A DNA stretch of 64,000 nt from Athripsodes cinereus (lineage: Eukaryota; Arthropoda; Insecta; Trichoptera; Leptoceridae). The translations under genes and the position numbers were made by a program. Below are positions 10,061 through 20,990 of this stretch, piece after piece. The notes beneath the pieces are model-generated. The model searched no databases. It had not been told where the DNA came from and saw only the letters and a program-made list of their open reading frames with translations. Where the stretch lies: contig OX388329.1 of assembly GCA_947579605.1 (NCBI GenBank), forward strand, positions 24,818,299 through 24,882,298. Direction: 5' to 3'. Numbering within the stretch: position 1 is the stretch's first letter; every line of letters starts with the position of its first letter.

Positions 10061-12544
10061 ATTAACACTGAAACTTTATATTCAGTTGATAGATGAGTTT
10101 ATATTACATAGTAGTTTTTTCAAATATATTCAATAATAAAAAATATTTTTGTATAAGCAGAAACGTATTTTTTAAAAATGATGCGTCAAAAATCCTCTTA
10201 TGTAATTGGGTGCCATGAAGTTTATAATCTCATTTCTTACTACGTTGTACAACTACTAACAGTTAATACTTTTGAATACATAAACAGATCAGTTTTGAAG
10301 GTAATCTCTTATAAATATTTTTTGGATGCAATTGCTGTGGCTCCCTACTTTAGTTTAATATAACTACTATTTTACCTACTTCAATAATCTTCATAGTCTC
10401 TGAGGAGAGTGTTTTAGTTTTTTTCTTCGGGTATTTGTCAAAACACGTGCATTTGGATCGGAGCTAGTAATTAAATTAATTTATTTAGAAGACATTGTTT
10501 TACTTTGTGATTTTATAAATATTTTTTTTTACTATATATCTACAAATATAACAGGCTCCCATATTTGGTGGCATATAATGTACCGGGAGGCAGCCGCTAA
10601 CCTGGAAGACCAACAAAAAGGTGTATTGAGAGTTGAAGTTTGGTGTCCCAAAAGTCCTCTGTACCTAGTAGGTACATGATATTTTTTTAATTTATAAAAT
10701 AAATACCTTTTCACGAGATTATCTCTTGTTGGAGTTGAGTCATTGAAATTTGATGTTCTATTTATACCTATGTATTTTTCCTATGAAAAAAAATGTGTAA
10801 AAAAAATTATAAAAAAATTAAAAAGTATTCAATTAGGTTAAATAAAATTTATTATCAGTTAATAATTATATTTTAAGATTTCCGACAAAACGTTCGCGTT
10901 ACTGTTCATCATCTTTTAAAAAAACATTTATTTAAAAAAAACACACACATAACTCTAAAACACGGCATTTGCACCAATATTATAATAATATTTTGTTCCA
11001 CATTATTAATGCTTTAATACTAACTTGATGTTGCTTTTATTATTGTTATTAATTTGTCGTCGTGATATTATTCATATTAATCCTGCGCCGAGAATTGCAA
11101 CTCAACAACAACTTATACCTAATAATAATAATAATATTATTATATGTTATAACTGCCAGGGAACATCGTGTAAGTGGGTAGCAATGTAGCATTATACTAA
11201 TTTTTATATTCAAATTGTTGAATAAATTTATAATAAAATGCTCACGATAAGACAGTGCGAGTACGAAAAGATTGAAAATTTTAAAATGCATTTTTTCTTA
11301 GATTTATGATGGTATCTGTATATTTCTATGAAAGTTATGTCACTCGCTTCTCGAATCAAAGATCCATTACATTTAATAAAATGCAGCTAAAATGTGCAAT
11401 TGCGTCAATGAGTTATGTCATTATAGCAACAAATTACTGTAGTAAAAAATATTTATCGACATTTTTTCATAGGTAATAGTCACATATTATATATTTATCT
11501 CAGATCTTTAAATTTGAGAACACCTATGGGCTCTTCTGACTCTTCAGAAATTTCTTTCTTCTGGTTGGCCGTAGAAAAAGAGGTGAAAGGATGTCTGAAT
11601 AGGTTCATTCTTTTGACATAATAATGCTAATATCTTCTTCTTTATCGTCCATATCTCACAATGTCGCCTATTTCACATATTTCTACGATTCTTACGTAGA
11701 GAACTCTGTCACGTGCAATAGCTTGCCATAAAAAAATCTTAATATCCCTAATCTAGTTCGGATAAGAGTGTCAATATTACATAATTGTTCATCGAAGAAA
11801 AGCAATTTGCCGAGAGACTACGCTACTAGAAGACCTCATCTCACTAGTGGAGGATGTTGCTATGGAAAAAAAATAATCTAGAATTGGTAGAGCCTCCAAC
11901 AACCACAGGACTATGACTAATAAAAACCTAACACTCGGTTATTACTCACAAATTAATATTCCCGTACACGTACGTAAGCCATATACATTAATAATATGAG
12001 CAAACATTTTATTACAAGAACATTTTGTTATTCCATTTTGCTCTGTCCCTGCACTTTATATGATCGTGATTGTGAATTATAATCAATATATTATTATTTT
12101 CCCCATTTCTCATCGCCGATCAAGCAATGTGCATGTATGTATGTATTGTCTTTCCACATACCTACATAGGTATTATTGTATTACTATAGTGTGGTGCACA
12201 GATGCATACATACACTTGTACAATATAATAAGTATAATGTGAATATTATGATAGCTCACATACATCTACAAGATGGTTTCTATATTATTATATTTATTAT
12301 TGTTGTTATCGCTCATCTCGCTACTTTATTTAGTCTTTCTCCGATTGAACGTTTATTCGAGTATCGATTATTCACCATTACGTTTTATTTTGGCACAATG
12401 AAATAATTTTGCTTTACATTCTACAATTCAAAGTGTGTTTCATTTTATTCTTTATGCACATCATATTTAGCTACAAAATAAAATCAACAAATTAATTTAC
12501 ATAAAAAATGCGATGCTTTGCAGTGCCAAGTTTATCACTATATT
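10061..12544. other. AT-rich DNA; one possible LINE scrap
   Basis: Around 10590-10660 + the string PGRPTKRCIE resembles the 'GRP.KR' segment of LINE C-termini, but it is too short to call. Elsewhere there are only short, domain-free ORFs and ATT-rich simple sequence. Confidence 0.45.
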
Positions 12545-12636
12545 AGTGACTCCTTCCATCAAAACATTTACTCACTCTTTACTGTACATTGATCACAATA
12601 CATACAACTATATAAATGCATTCAAATTTTTACTCA
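12545..12636 (-). repeat. LINE-tail family copy (spacer-A family), minus strand
   Basis: 'actctttactgtacattgat' is the reverse complement of the end of a family seen at 27855, 39200, 42440, 48278, 50308, 53448 and 58498. That family reads 'gttagttggaaga..tcgc..gcgataaactcgccctctg' and then '..aatgtacagtgaagaataaa' plus (TAAA)n. The copy is cut by the MITE at 12637. Confidence 0.65.
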
Positions 12637-12834
12637 GCAGGGTTACTCTTGACACAATCTAAATACGATCTTGATCTAGTCTTGATCTTAATAATTCGAC
12701 GCGCGAAGGGACTATGGTCAAAAATACCGCGCTACCGCTGCCGAGAGACAAGTACGCACGTATTATTGACTAATAGTCACTTCGTGCGTCGTATGATTAA
12801 GATCGCATTTAGATTTTGTCAAGAGTAACCCTAC
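12637..12834. mobile_element. MITE with about 35-bp terminal inverted repeats, copy 1
   Basis: The left end GCAGGGTTACTCTTGACACA continues to ATCTAAATACGATC; the right end is its near-exact reverse complement (gatcgcatttag..gagtaaccctac). The interior has a second inverted repeat, and nothing coding is credible. A clear target-site duplication was not found, so the superfamily is open. Copy 2 is at 16518-16789, with the interior in the opposite orientation. Confidence 0.88.
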
Positions 12835-13537
12835 AGGAATGAACGAAAGTTTGCTTTGTTTAAAGAAAAAGCGGGATCTAGATTAAATCGAAGAAAGTCC
12901 AACAAACGTATTTGTAATTTTTTATTCAATTTTACTTGATCTCAATAATTTTGTAGTTTAACACGATTCCGCAAATAAAGTATTGCAATATTATAATAAA
13001 TTTACGGTCAATTTAAAGGGATACTGAAAATATTTATTTCATTGGCCTGGATTCTCTTGTAGCGAAGCGATCGTTAAACGATGACAAGTTGCAATAAATA
13101 TTGGTAGATATTGCTGCCCCGCACAAACACATATTTAAGGTTTGTTCATGATTAACGAAATTACTATTGATTTGATTGTTGGAGGAGAATTATATTACTA
13201 TTATGTTGTAATTTGTTTATATTATAATATCACATTGCAGGATTAATAATGTTCTATAGCAATTTTCTATAATGCGGCAGAGTTGTATTGGATTTACAAA
13301 GACTAACAACTTACTTACCTTGCTTACAAATTTAAAATATAACTGTTAGCCTATCAGCTGTTATATCGGGCTAAGTGCCACGTTACTTATAAACATAGTC
13401 CAGCATAACGTACTGATAACCCAACATTGTACATTTTAGTTCAATCAGAATAATTCGTTGGCCTGATGTATTATGAGTTGATTATAAATTGAAGTATAAA
13501 AATTTGTCTGGTGATAAAAGAAAATTATATTTATAAC

Positions 13538-13664
13538 ACAATCAAAACACTGTTATAATTTTCACCACATTTATTCAAACTCTAACGTTTTCGCCCACTT
13601 CAATGGGCATTCTCAAGAGTACTAATAACTCAAGAGCAACAAATTATAACAGTGTTTTGATTGT
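13538..13664. repeat. Inverted repeat with hammerhead-like core
   Basis: A perfect 24-bp inverted repeat (13538-13561 and 13641-13664) encloses a hairpin that on the minus strand reads GCCCA-UUGAAG-UGGGC-GAAA-ACGUU (about 13583-13610). The GAAA after a strong stem and before a small palindrome follows the same plan as 6358-6391 and 47411-47446, but the upstream CUGANGA box reads CUUGAGA, so this copy looks inactive. Confidence 0.8.
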
Positions 13665-13676
13665 CTTATAAATATT

Positions 13677-13792
13677 ATACTATACTATACCCTCACGCCA
13701 TGTCCCAAGTGGGGTAGGCAGAGAGAACGGAACGCCAAACAGATCTATCCTTACACACCTCCTTCGCCTCCTCCACACTCATACAGTTCCTC
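13677..13792 (-). mobile_element. Severely 5'-truncated copy of the 31-kb LINE
   Basis: Minus-strand copy of the last about 115 bp of the LINE at 31014-33381: MNVEEAKE-like codons, the 'atctgtttggcgttccgttc' block, the 'cctaccccacttgggacatg' block and a (TATAG)n tail. It is flanked by a perfect 9-bp duplication ataaatatt (13668-13676 and 13793-13801). Confidence 0.93.
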
Positions 13793-13801
13793 ATAAATAT
13801 T

Positions 13802-14689
13802 GAATATGGATTTTCACAGTGTGAACACAAACACCCTTCAACAAAGAAAATTATATTTGACACATAATTAATACTTTTTTAACACTTACATTTTCATAAA
13901 TTCAATATTTTTTTATGAAAATCCCATATTAAACTTAGAAAAGATGCCATCACCTTGGTAATTCGCGGGACTTTTTAGAGCATCAGGTATTTATAAGTGC
14001 ATCAATTATTTAACATCTTTCACTTTCTTTGTACTAAAATAAGTTAATGACGACACACTGTTTTTTATTAAACACATTTGCAGTCTAAATTAGGATTAAT
14101 GATATGACTGTATGTCTTTTGTTATATATTTTATTAATTTATATATTGATTTAAACACAACATTGAATACTTAAATCATAACAACAAATAGAACAAGCCA
14201 ATTACAGTGTTTATATAAACTTAGTTAATAAAGCAAATTATTAATTTATTTTGAAAAATGTGTAATTTATCTTAATAATCTTGTGTGTAAAGTGATTGCG
14301 TGGTGTATTTTAAAATAAAATAAAATCTCCAGCTCAACAGCGAAATTATTATCGGCAAACGACGTGATTTCAAATAAACCGAAGAAAATCTCAAGCTAAA
14401 ACGTGAACATTACAGAAATTTCAGCACTGAAAGCTTGCGTTTGTATAACAGAAGAATGTACACGCCTTGTAGAACAATAATAATATTATAAGCTATTATA
14501 ATACGTAATAACAAAACCGCTACTTAATGTTGGATAATATTCGCGTGAGTTCTTCAAGGTGATTAATGCACTTTATCTCTGTATAGATTACACACGATAA
14601 GTCCTGACCTGAACTACCGAAGGATGGTTTATAATAAAGATTAGTATGTAGTTTGATGGGAGTTAGTATAAGTAAGTAGTAAGCATGAG
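13802..14689. other. AT-rich DNA, nothing recognised
   Basis: No coding, splice or recurring-repeat signal that I can support. Confidence 0.5.
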
Positions 14690-15425
14690 CGTATACAAGG
14701 GGCGGGGGACGTAAAATGGGGCATTTTCACCTAGAATATCGAAAACAGCAGGAAAAGGAATTTGAATAATAGTATTGATGTATGATTAAAGTGTGGAAAA
14801 TTGGCAAAACTACCCATTCCTAGAAGTCAAACTTAATATAAAGTGGTTTTAAATTTTTGTCGAGTTTGTGAAATATGTTAAAATTCTTTGTCAAAATGAA
14901 CATTTTTTAGTGACGGGGAGGTAGAAGTTTTGAGAAGTTGGGTATTTATTTAAATCCGTTAACAAAATCTTAAACCCAAAAAGACCCACACAGACAGTTT
15001 AAATTAAAAAAACATTTTCTAATTTTGTTTTATTTTATTTTATGTATGGATCAATCAGTTGAAACAATAAATATAAACAATAAAAAATAACAATGAGCAA
15101 ACCGATTAAGATTCCTTTCTTACCCAACTAATGAACATAAATTTAAGGTATTTCATTAAATAAAAAGATACAGGAACACTTAAAATGCTAAAACACATAA
15201 TATAAAAATGTAAATAATGTAAAAAAATGTAAATTATTAAATTATTGCTATTTATTTTGTAAAACTCCATATTTATCAATAAATGAAATATAATTATTTA
15301 GTTTTACGAGTACTTTGCTAAAGTGACTCGAGTTTCGGCATGTTAAACAAAACATTATCTAAGCTGCCGGCTCCCCCTTTCGAGAAAAATGTTTAATACG
15401 CCCGTGTATTTCGATATTATGATTG
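14690..15425. mobile_element. Possible DNA transposon remnant
   Basis: The left part 'gcgtatacaaggggcggggg' and the right part 'gctcccccttt..cgcccgtgtatttcg' are loosely complementary. The interior string 'gtgacggggaggtagaagtt' (about 14913-14932) resembles the end of the hAT-internal module of 55.4-58.2 kb. No TSD was seen. Confidence 0.25.
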
Positions 15426-15956
15426 GTATAGTTTTGTATAATAATATTGAGTAGCGGTAGTATTATTATATTTGAAGTAGGCGTCTTTTACAAAACACGA
15501 TTCTCCACCGCCCATGGCTCACATGGATTAGCTACCGTATTCAGCAAACTATGCAACCACAGAATTACGCCCTTAGAGTAAATCGAAACTCTTCAAAGCA
15601 GCTCAACGTAGAGATTATATTGTTTTACTGAATTTGATCCAAGCAGTCCATACTCTATTTTACTGAATGTGCTTTTTAGAATGTTTAAAAGGCATTCGTA
15701 AAACAATCGCTTGTTCGCTCTTATTGTGATATATCTCATCCGCATTGTTTTTTGTATAAGGACTCATTCATAGAGGTAATTTAGCCAACAATATATTTTA
15801 TTTTTAATTATCTTACATTTTTTTTACATTATCATAGATAACAATACGCTGACGGACGTCGATATATTTGGATTATCTCTGAATGCTTACAAGAGACAGG
15901 TATTCAAAAAACTTACTTCCACACTTCTAAATGAATCAGCAGGTACGCAGTAATCT

Positions 15957-15968
15957 CCCCCCCCCCCC
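15957..15968. repeat. Poly-C run followed by poly-T
   Basis: Twelve consecutive C, then T-rich sequence: an exact homopolymer in otherwise AT-rich DNA. Confidence 0.95.
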
Positions 15969-16373
15969 TTTTTTCCTTTCCCCTTGATTTTTATTTTTTT
16001 ATTATTATTATTGATTTGCGTTTTTGTGCTAGTGTGATGATTGAGTGAGCGAGCGAGACTGTGTATATGTAGGCATGTTGAGATGACCGGAATGTTAGGT
16101 ACCTATGTTTTTTAAATTAATTGTGGCGCATGGTATTGGATGATAGCTGATCTCTGAAAGATTTACCTTTTTTCTAACTTTATATATTTAGTTATTGTCT
16201 GTTTTGTGCTTTTAACAGTTATAAAATAAAAAAGATAAAAATGCCAAGAATATAATTCATACGAAAACCAGTAGGGTCTTATGGATTACCAAAGCATTTA
16301 TTCAGTCACCATTAGTAAATAATAAATATGGTAATAATGGATGAGACACCCTGTCCAAACGAGCCAACAAGGA

Positions 16374-16460
16374 AGAACAAACATAGAGAACATGATATTT
16401 GGAACCTGGAACATAAGAACACTACCAGACTCAACGACAACGACGCTGGATGAGAACTGA
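16374..16460 (+). pseudogene. N-terminal endonuclease fragment of a LINE
   Basis: Translation gives RTNIENMIFGTWNIRTLPDS and then a stop at about 16461. 'GTWNIRTL' is the first conserved block (the Asn-bearing strand) of the apurinic-like endonuclease domain at the start of RTE/jockey LINE polyproteins. Only about 29 codons remain. The following DNA is interrupted by the MITE at 16518. Confidence 0.75.
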
Positions 16461-16517
16461 TGGAAAGTGATCATTAAGAAATAATATTATATTAAAATCG
16501 GTGATAGATCAACACAT

Positions 16518-16789
16518 GCAGGATTACTCTCGACACAATCTAAATACGATTAAAATCTCGTCTTGATCTTAATCCTACGACGCGCGTACGTCAAAAATAC
16601 GTGCGCAGGTACTTATCTCACGGTAGCGGTAGCGTAGGTACTTATCTCACGATAGCGGTAGCGTAGGTACTTATCTCACGGTAGCGGTAGCGCGGTATTT
16701 TTGACAATATCCTTTAGTGCGTCGTAGGATTAAGATCAAGACAAGATTTAGATTAGATCGTATTTAGATTGTGTCAAGAGTTACCCTGC
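16518..16789. mobile_element. MITE copy 2, with expanded interior
   Basis: The TIRs GCAGGATTACTCTCGACACA (left) and, in reverse complement, GCAGGGTAACTCTTGACACA (right) extend into aatctaaatacgat(c). It is the same family as 12637-12834, but the interior is inverted relative to it and carries a threefold 29-bp tandem repeat (16607-16693). Confidence 0.9.
16607..16693. repeat. Three tandem copies of a 29-bp unit in the MITE
   Basis: Units start at 16607, 16636 and 16665; each reads aggtacttatctcacg followed by (a/g)tagcggtagcg. Copy 1 of the MITE (12637-12834) has only one diverged unit, so this is a local expansion. Confidence 0.95.
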
Positions 16790-17159
16790 TGATGACGTGA
16801 ATTCGAAGTCTGCGAAACTGGTCATGCGTTAGTTCCACTTTATCGTCATCCTTAACAATAATAAATATTAGTCATTTATGTTATGAATTTTTTGACACAA
16901 TTGGATGTCGGGAACTGGATTTTTAACTTTTTTTTTCCATTAACTGCAACAGATGTCTTTCCAGTTTGAAAGCACAGAAATTGTATGAAATCGTATAAAA
17001 CTTGATTTCAATAGTGGAAAAATATTGAGTTGTAACTAGGGGATTCGATCCCGGGATCCCGAATCCCGGGATCCCGGTCGTATTTTAGTCCCGAAATTTT
17101 CGGGATTAAATTTAAGAAATCCCGGGATTTTCGGGATTAATACAATTATACAATAAGTC

Positions 17160-17800
17160 AAATATTTGGTACTCAAGCACATCAATGAATCACTGACAGC
17201 CGAAGCTTGTGTTAGTATCTTAAAAGAGCGTTATTCTGAGTTCGATATCTCACTAGATACGATATTATGGCAATAGTTACTGATGGTCCAAATTACAGTT
17301 GGAAAACTTGTTAATGCAAAGCACCTAGTTTGTTTTGCACACGGTATTCACTTAGCCGTTTGTGATTTATTGTATAGAAAAATACCTGCAAATGAACCTA
17401 TCAGTGATGATATTTTATTTATTTATTTATTTAATACATAAACGGCTATCGCCTTTTATTGATGATTTGGATGGTGATAATGAAGAACTGGACTCAGGAT
17501 TAGTCATTTAATCGGTAATGGTGAGTTTGACCTATGACCGGAATATTAATGAAGTCGTAAAGAAAGTTCGTAGTGGTTCTTATTTTTAAAAGAGCATCTT
17601 TGAAGAACGATACTATGCTTCAAAACTTTATTGAAAAGGAACATGGAAGAGAGCTTAATTTATTGTTTAGCTGCAAATCGCGTTGGAATAGTCTTTTAAC
17701 AATGCTTGAGTGATTTGATATTTTAAAAAATAGCATCAAAAAATCACTCATCGACCTAATTCGAATAAATAATTCATAAAGTCTCTGGTCAATTTAATTT
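17160..17800 (+). pseudogene. hAT transposase remnant
   Basis: Pieces in several frames read ESLTAEACVSILKERYSEFD, then IVTDGPN (the catalytic-Asp TDG block), KHLVCFAHGIHLAVCDLLY (the C..H block near the insertion domain) and, further on, EHGRELNLLFSCKSRWNSLL (the conserved RWNS block). The order matches BED-finger hAT transposases. Frameshifts, stops and two insertions break it; the BED finger and the C-terminal dimerisation region are not seen. Confidence 0.85.
17412..17459 (-). mobile_element. 48-bp LINE 3' tail insertion
   Basis: (TTTA)n followed by acataaacggctatcgcctt on the + strand, flanked by a perfect 7-bp duplication tgatgat (17405-17411 and 17460-17466). The element end resembles that at 56121 ('cacggcgttagccttt'). 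It is one of the shortest retrotransposition events one can still delimit. Confidence 0.8.
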
Positions 17801-18117
17801 AAAAATACGAGTTTAAACATTGATCCCTGTAGTATATATTTTTTTGTTATGGGTTAAGCTAAATAAGTCTAAGTTGATTTTTTAAAAAAAATATTCCAAA
17901 ATAGTACATACAAACAAACATAAAAAACAACATTATAGAATATATTGCCCCACTAAACTAAAACTGTTCTGGGTTAGAACCAGAGATGTGCAAAATACTT
18001 TCAAAAAAGTATTTAAATACAAAATACAAATACTTTTGAATTTTTGTATTTCAAATACAAAATACTTTTTAAATTGGTATTTAAGTACAAAATACGTATT
18101 TTAAAATACTTATTTAA

Positions 18118-18540
18118 AATACCTTTTACAAATAGTCGAACAAGGTGTAAGACAGGGGTATTCAATATTTCCAGCACTCTTTAACTATTATATACAGCGA
18201 GCCATTGATGAATAGATAGAAGAAATGAATAACTGGACAAGAGTATAGATAAATGGAAAAAGGGTTGACATGATTCGATATAGCATTGCTTGCAGATAAT
18301 GAAGATGAGTTGAATAAAGTCTTAGGAAGAACTATCAAAATACAACATAAAAAATAAATAAAGACAATACAAAATGTATGGTCATTCGAAGAGATGAGGT
18401 GACTGCGAAAATAGTCATAAATGGAGTGAGTATCAAGCAGGTTAGAGAATTCCTGAACTTGGGCTGCAGAATAAATCAGGATGGATACTCCGAATCTGAA
18501 ATCGTACGGACTACTGTAACATCATATTATATACAGGACT
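18118..18540 (+). pseudogene. Reverse transcriptase fragment of an RTE-like LINE
   Basis: Reads GVRQGYSISPALFNYYIQRA (RT block B), then a decayed YADD block (IRY..IALLADNEDELNKVL), then MVIRRDEVTAKIVINGVSIK and VREFLNLGCRINQDGY, the segment that follows the YADD core in RTE-like LINEs. Several stops and a lost catalytic Asp pair show it is dead. Confidence 0.75.
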
Positions 18541-18699
18541 GCTCCAGACCTTTCTCGATCGTTTTCAGATGGTTTTTAATGTTGCCTCCGAATCATTTAC
18601 AGAGAGAATCAGAGCTGCCACATCACTTCACTTCTAAGAAGTCTACGCTTGCTGAGAGTCTCAGAGAGAGTGGAGTTTAAACTGTGTCTCACTGTCCAC

Positions 18700-18955
18700 A
18701 AGGTAGCACACCACCCAGTGACCTATTCCGCTGACAAAAATTTGAGTCGAAGACTTTGCTCAGCTTCTAATGCCGTGAACAAACTCGTAGAGTTCAATAT
18801 TGCAAATACCTACCTCTAAATTTACAGAATGTCAAAGTCAATTGCCTGGAACAGATTGCCTGCAGACAAAGTTGAAAACGCTGCAGTTCAGAAGAAATCA
18901 CAGCGCCCTTGGAATGGTCATGGATCATTCAACGGCGTCATGTATAATTAGTTCA
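18700..18955 (+). pseudogene. C-terminal scrap of a second LINE
   Basis: SIAWNRLPADKVENAAVQKK fits the 'WN.LP..v..a.s...F' C-terminal motif of CR1/L2-type LINE proteins, which differs from the RTE-like part just upstream. It is interpreted as a separate insertion within the inner hAT. Confidence 0.5.
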
Positions 18956-19739
18956 ATCATCATTATTATGCGTGTATATCTCAAATATGGAGTACTCTAA
19001 TGGAAACGTTGTATTCGTAATTCAACAAATTGACAAAAAAAAAGCTTGCATACGCGCATATCAATTAATGGCAGAATTTTGTTTCAAACAAATAAGAAGG
19101 TATTTTGTAAAAGTATTTTGTATAAAATACAAAATACTTTTTACGAAAACGAATTTGAAATACAAAATGAAAATACGTACTTTGTATTTTGTACTTGTGT
19201 TTTAAGTACTTTAATTTCAAATACGTCACATCTCTGGTTAAAACTATGAAATAAATACAAATACAAGAATTCAATTCAATTATAAAAAAGTTAAATTGTT
19301 ACTTTTATAAATCATAAACAGAAGTGCCTTGTTTGTTTATTTTAAAATAAGTTTGAAGTGTAATTTTGTTTAACCGACTTTTTACATTTCAAAACATAAA
19401 TTCATTGCCAGATTAGTAAAAAAAAGGGATTTTGACATGGCCTACTGACTTTTTGTTACCACTTTACATTACCAATACAATCCCGGGACTAGTCCCGGGA
19501 TCCCGGGATCAACTATAGATAATCCCGAAATTCCGGGATTAGAAAAAAGGGTCGGGATCGAATCCCCTAGTTGTAACATATATACAACTTTCAAAAATTT
19601 CAAGTCATGTGATAAGCATGACACAGAGGAATTGGGAATGTTACCTAGTTTTAAAGAGTACTCTTAACCAAGCCTAAGTCGATTCATAAGCGTCGAAACT
19701 CTGTGTTGTGCACTCCTTAGGAAGTTCACAATTTCACAT

Positions 19740-19853
19740 GTATGTGTATCATATACAACATACCTACCTAGTTAATACCTATTCAAATAGGTTGACTATG
19801 GATGAGTGTGATCAATTGGAATGATTAATCTGGAGTAGATCAAAATATATTAG
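19740..19853 (+). repeat. Dispersed repeat, copy 1 of the 20.8-kb inverted repeat unit
   Basis: 'tacctattcaaataggttga' followed by 'ctatggatgagtgtgatcaa' also occurs, in both orientations, at 20816-20990. With the repeat 'gacacaattggatgtcggga' at about 16900 and 20758, it suggests a larger old element split by the outer hAT. Confidence 0.7.
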
Positions 19854-20206
19854 TCATTTAATTATATAATTTAATTTATATTATTTTATTGAATAAACAA
19901 CAATCAAATACATAAATTTGTTGAATTCACGAATAGGTTTGTCAGAATTGCACTGTGCATTTTTCATTGCTCAACGATTTATTTTATTAATACAGAAACC
20001 ATCGTCGTAACATTCTATCCCACTCTAACCTTTCATTAACCGGGTAAACGCGGGAGCGAGAGAGTAGATGTATGATTTTATGCTATTATTAGATCATTAT
20101 TATAGTATAATTTATATTAAAGATGCAGCGAATATCTAGACGCTCGAAATATTATAGAAAAAAGTGGAAGACATATAATTATTACCGAACTATATGTTTA
20201 TTATTA

Positions 20207-20420
20207 CATGTAGTTAGCTCGCTGGCTACCCTACTCGTGCGAAATGCCGTGAAACTATGAATGAGTCAAAAATTTGTCTCGGGTTTGGTTCCCGGCCAGG
20301 ACAAAATGAATAACGACCTTTTTCAGTAAATATTTTCTGTGCAGTTCCCGGCAATGAATAGGTCTCCAACTCTTTTATGTAAGTTTACGAGTGCCCTGCA
20401 AAAGGCAAGTAGATTTGTAA
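20207..20420 (+). repeat. SINE tail followed by SINE head
   Basis: 20207-20260 is the 3' tail of the main SINE (gctcgctggctaccctactc, then atgccgtga). 20276-20420 is the tRNA-like 5' part (ggtttggttcccggccagga, then aatgaataacgaccttttt and cgagtgccctgcaaaaggc). They are probably two adjacent insertions. Confidence 0.75.
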
Positions 20421-20734
20421 AACAACATGGATTATAACATCAACCGGAATCTGAAGGATCTATATCCCAAATATGACTGAAAGTCAGAAAAGCATTCTTT
20501 TGGAGGCTATAAGTGTACAAAATTCATTCGATTAGTGAAAGTTATAATTAATATGAAAATATATTATTGTGGTCGCACACAATCTTGACGAATGCTGGCT
20601 TACATAATATTATATCTATCCATAGTAACATATTGAGGACATCAAAAAAGTAATCAATCGTTATAAAAATAAAAGATCTTTGGCAACAGGATGATTAAGA
20701 CGGGACGACACAGATCTTGCAATTAAAAATTGAT

Positions 20735-20990
20735 ATATGTTATGAATTTTTTGACACAATTGGATGTCGGGAACTGGGTTTTTAACTTACTAGAAGTGTA
20801 GATGTCAAATATATTTTGAACTACTCCAGGTTAATCACTCCAATCGATCACACTCATCCATAGTCAACCTATTTGAATAGGTTGACTATAGGTTGACTGC
20901 CTACCTAGTTAATACCTATTCAAATAGGTTGACTATGGATGAGTGTGATCGATTGGAGTGATTAATCTGGAGTAGTTCAAAATATGTTTA
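20735..20990. repeat. Inverted repeat with about 69-bp arms
   Basis: The arms 20816-20884 and about 20918-20986 are reverse complements with about one mismatch (both carry atcactccaatcgatcacac or its complement), separated by a short spacer. It is preceded at 20741 by a copy of the about 45-bp sequence at 16885 (gttatgaattttttgacaca..). Confidence 0.85.

Larger units (their letters stand above)
17981..19236. mobile_element. hAT-like element nested in the outer hAT
   Basis: Ends CAGAGATGTG and CACATCTCTG are perfect 10-bp inverted repeats, flanked by gttagaac (17973-17980) and gttaaaac (19237-19244), an 8-bp duplication with one mismatch. Inside each end is an array of AAATACAAAATACTT-like repeats. 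The interior is not a transposase but LINE-derived sequence (18118-18955). Confidence 0.88.
17037..19569. mobile_element. hAT transposon (outer), 8-bp TSD, hosting further insertions
   Basis: Perfect 8-bp target duplication gttgtaac at 17029-17036 and 19570-19577. The ends are inverted repeats beginning TAGGGGATTCGATCCCG, followed on both sides by GC-rich CCCGGGATCCCGG arrays unlike the surrounding AT-rich DNA. An 8-bp TSD, a TAGGG-type end and hAT transposase remnants (17160-17800) give the superfamily. It is interrupted by a 48-bp LINE tail (17412-17459) and by a second hAT (17981-19236). Confidence 0.93.

Noticed and set aside
16518..16789. Calling the GCAGGG-ended MITE a hAT
   Set aside because: No 8-bp duplication could be found at either copy, so superfamily is left open.
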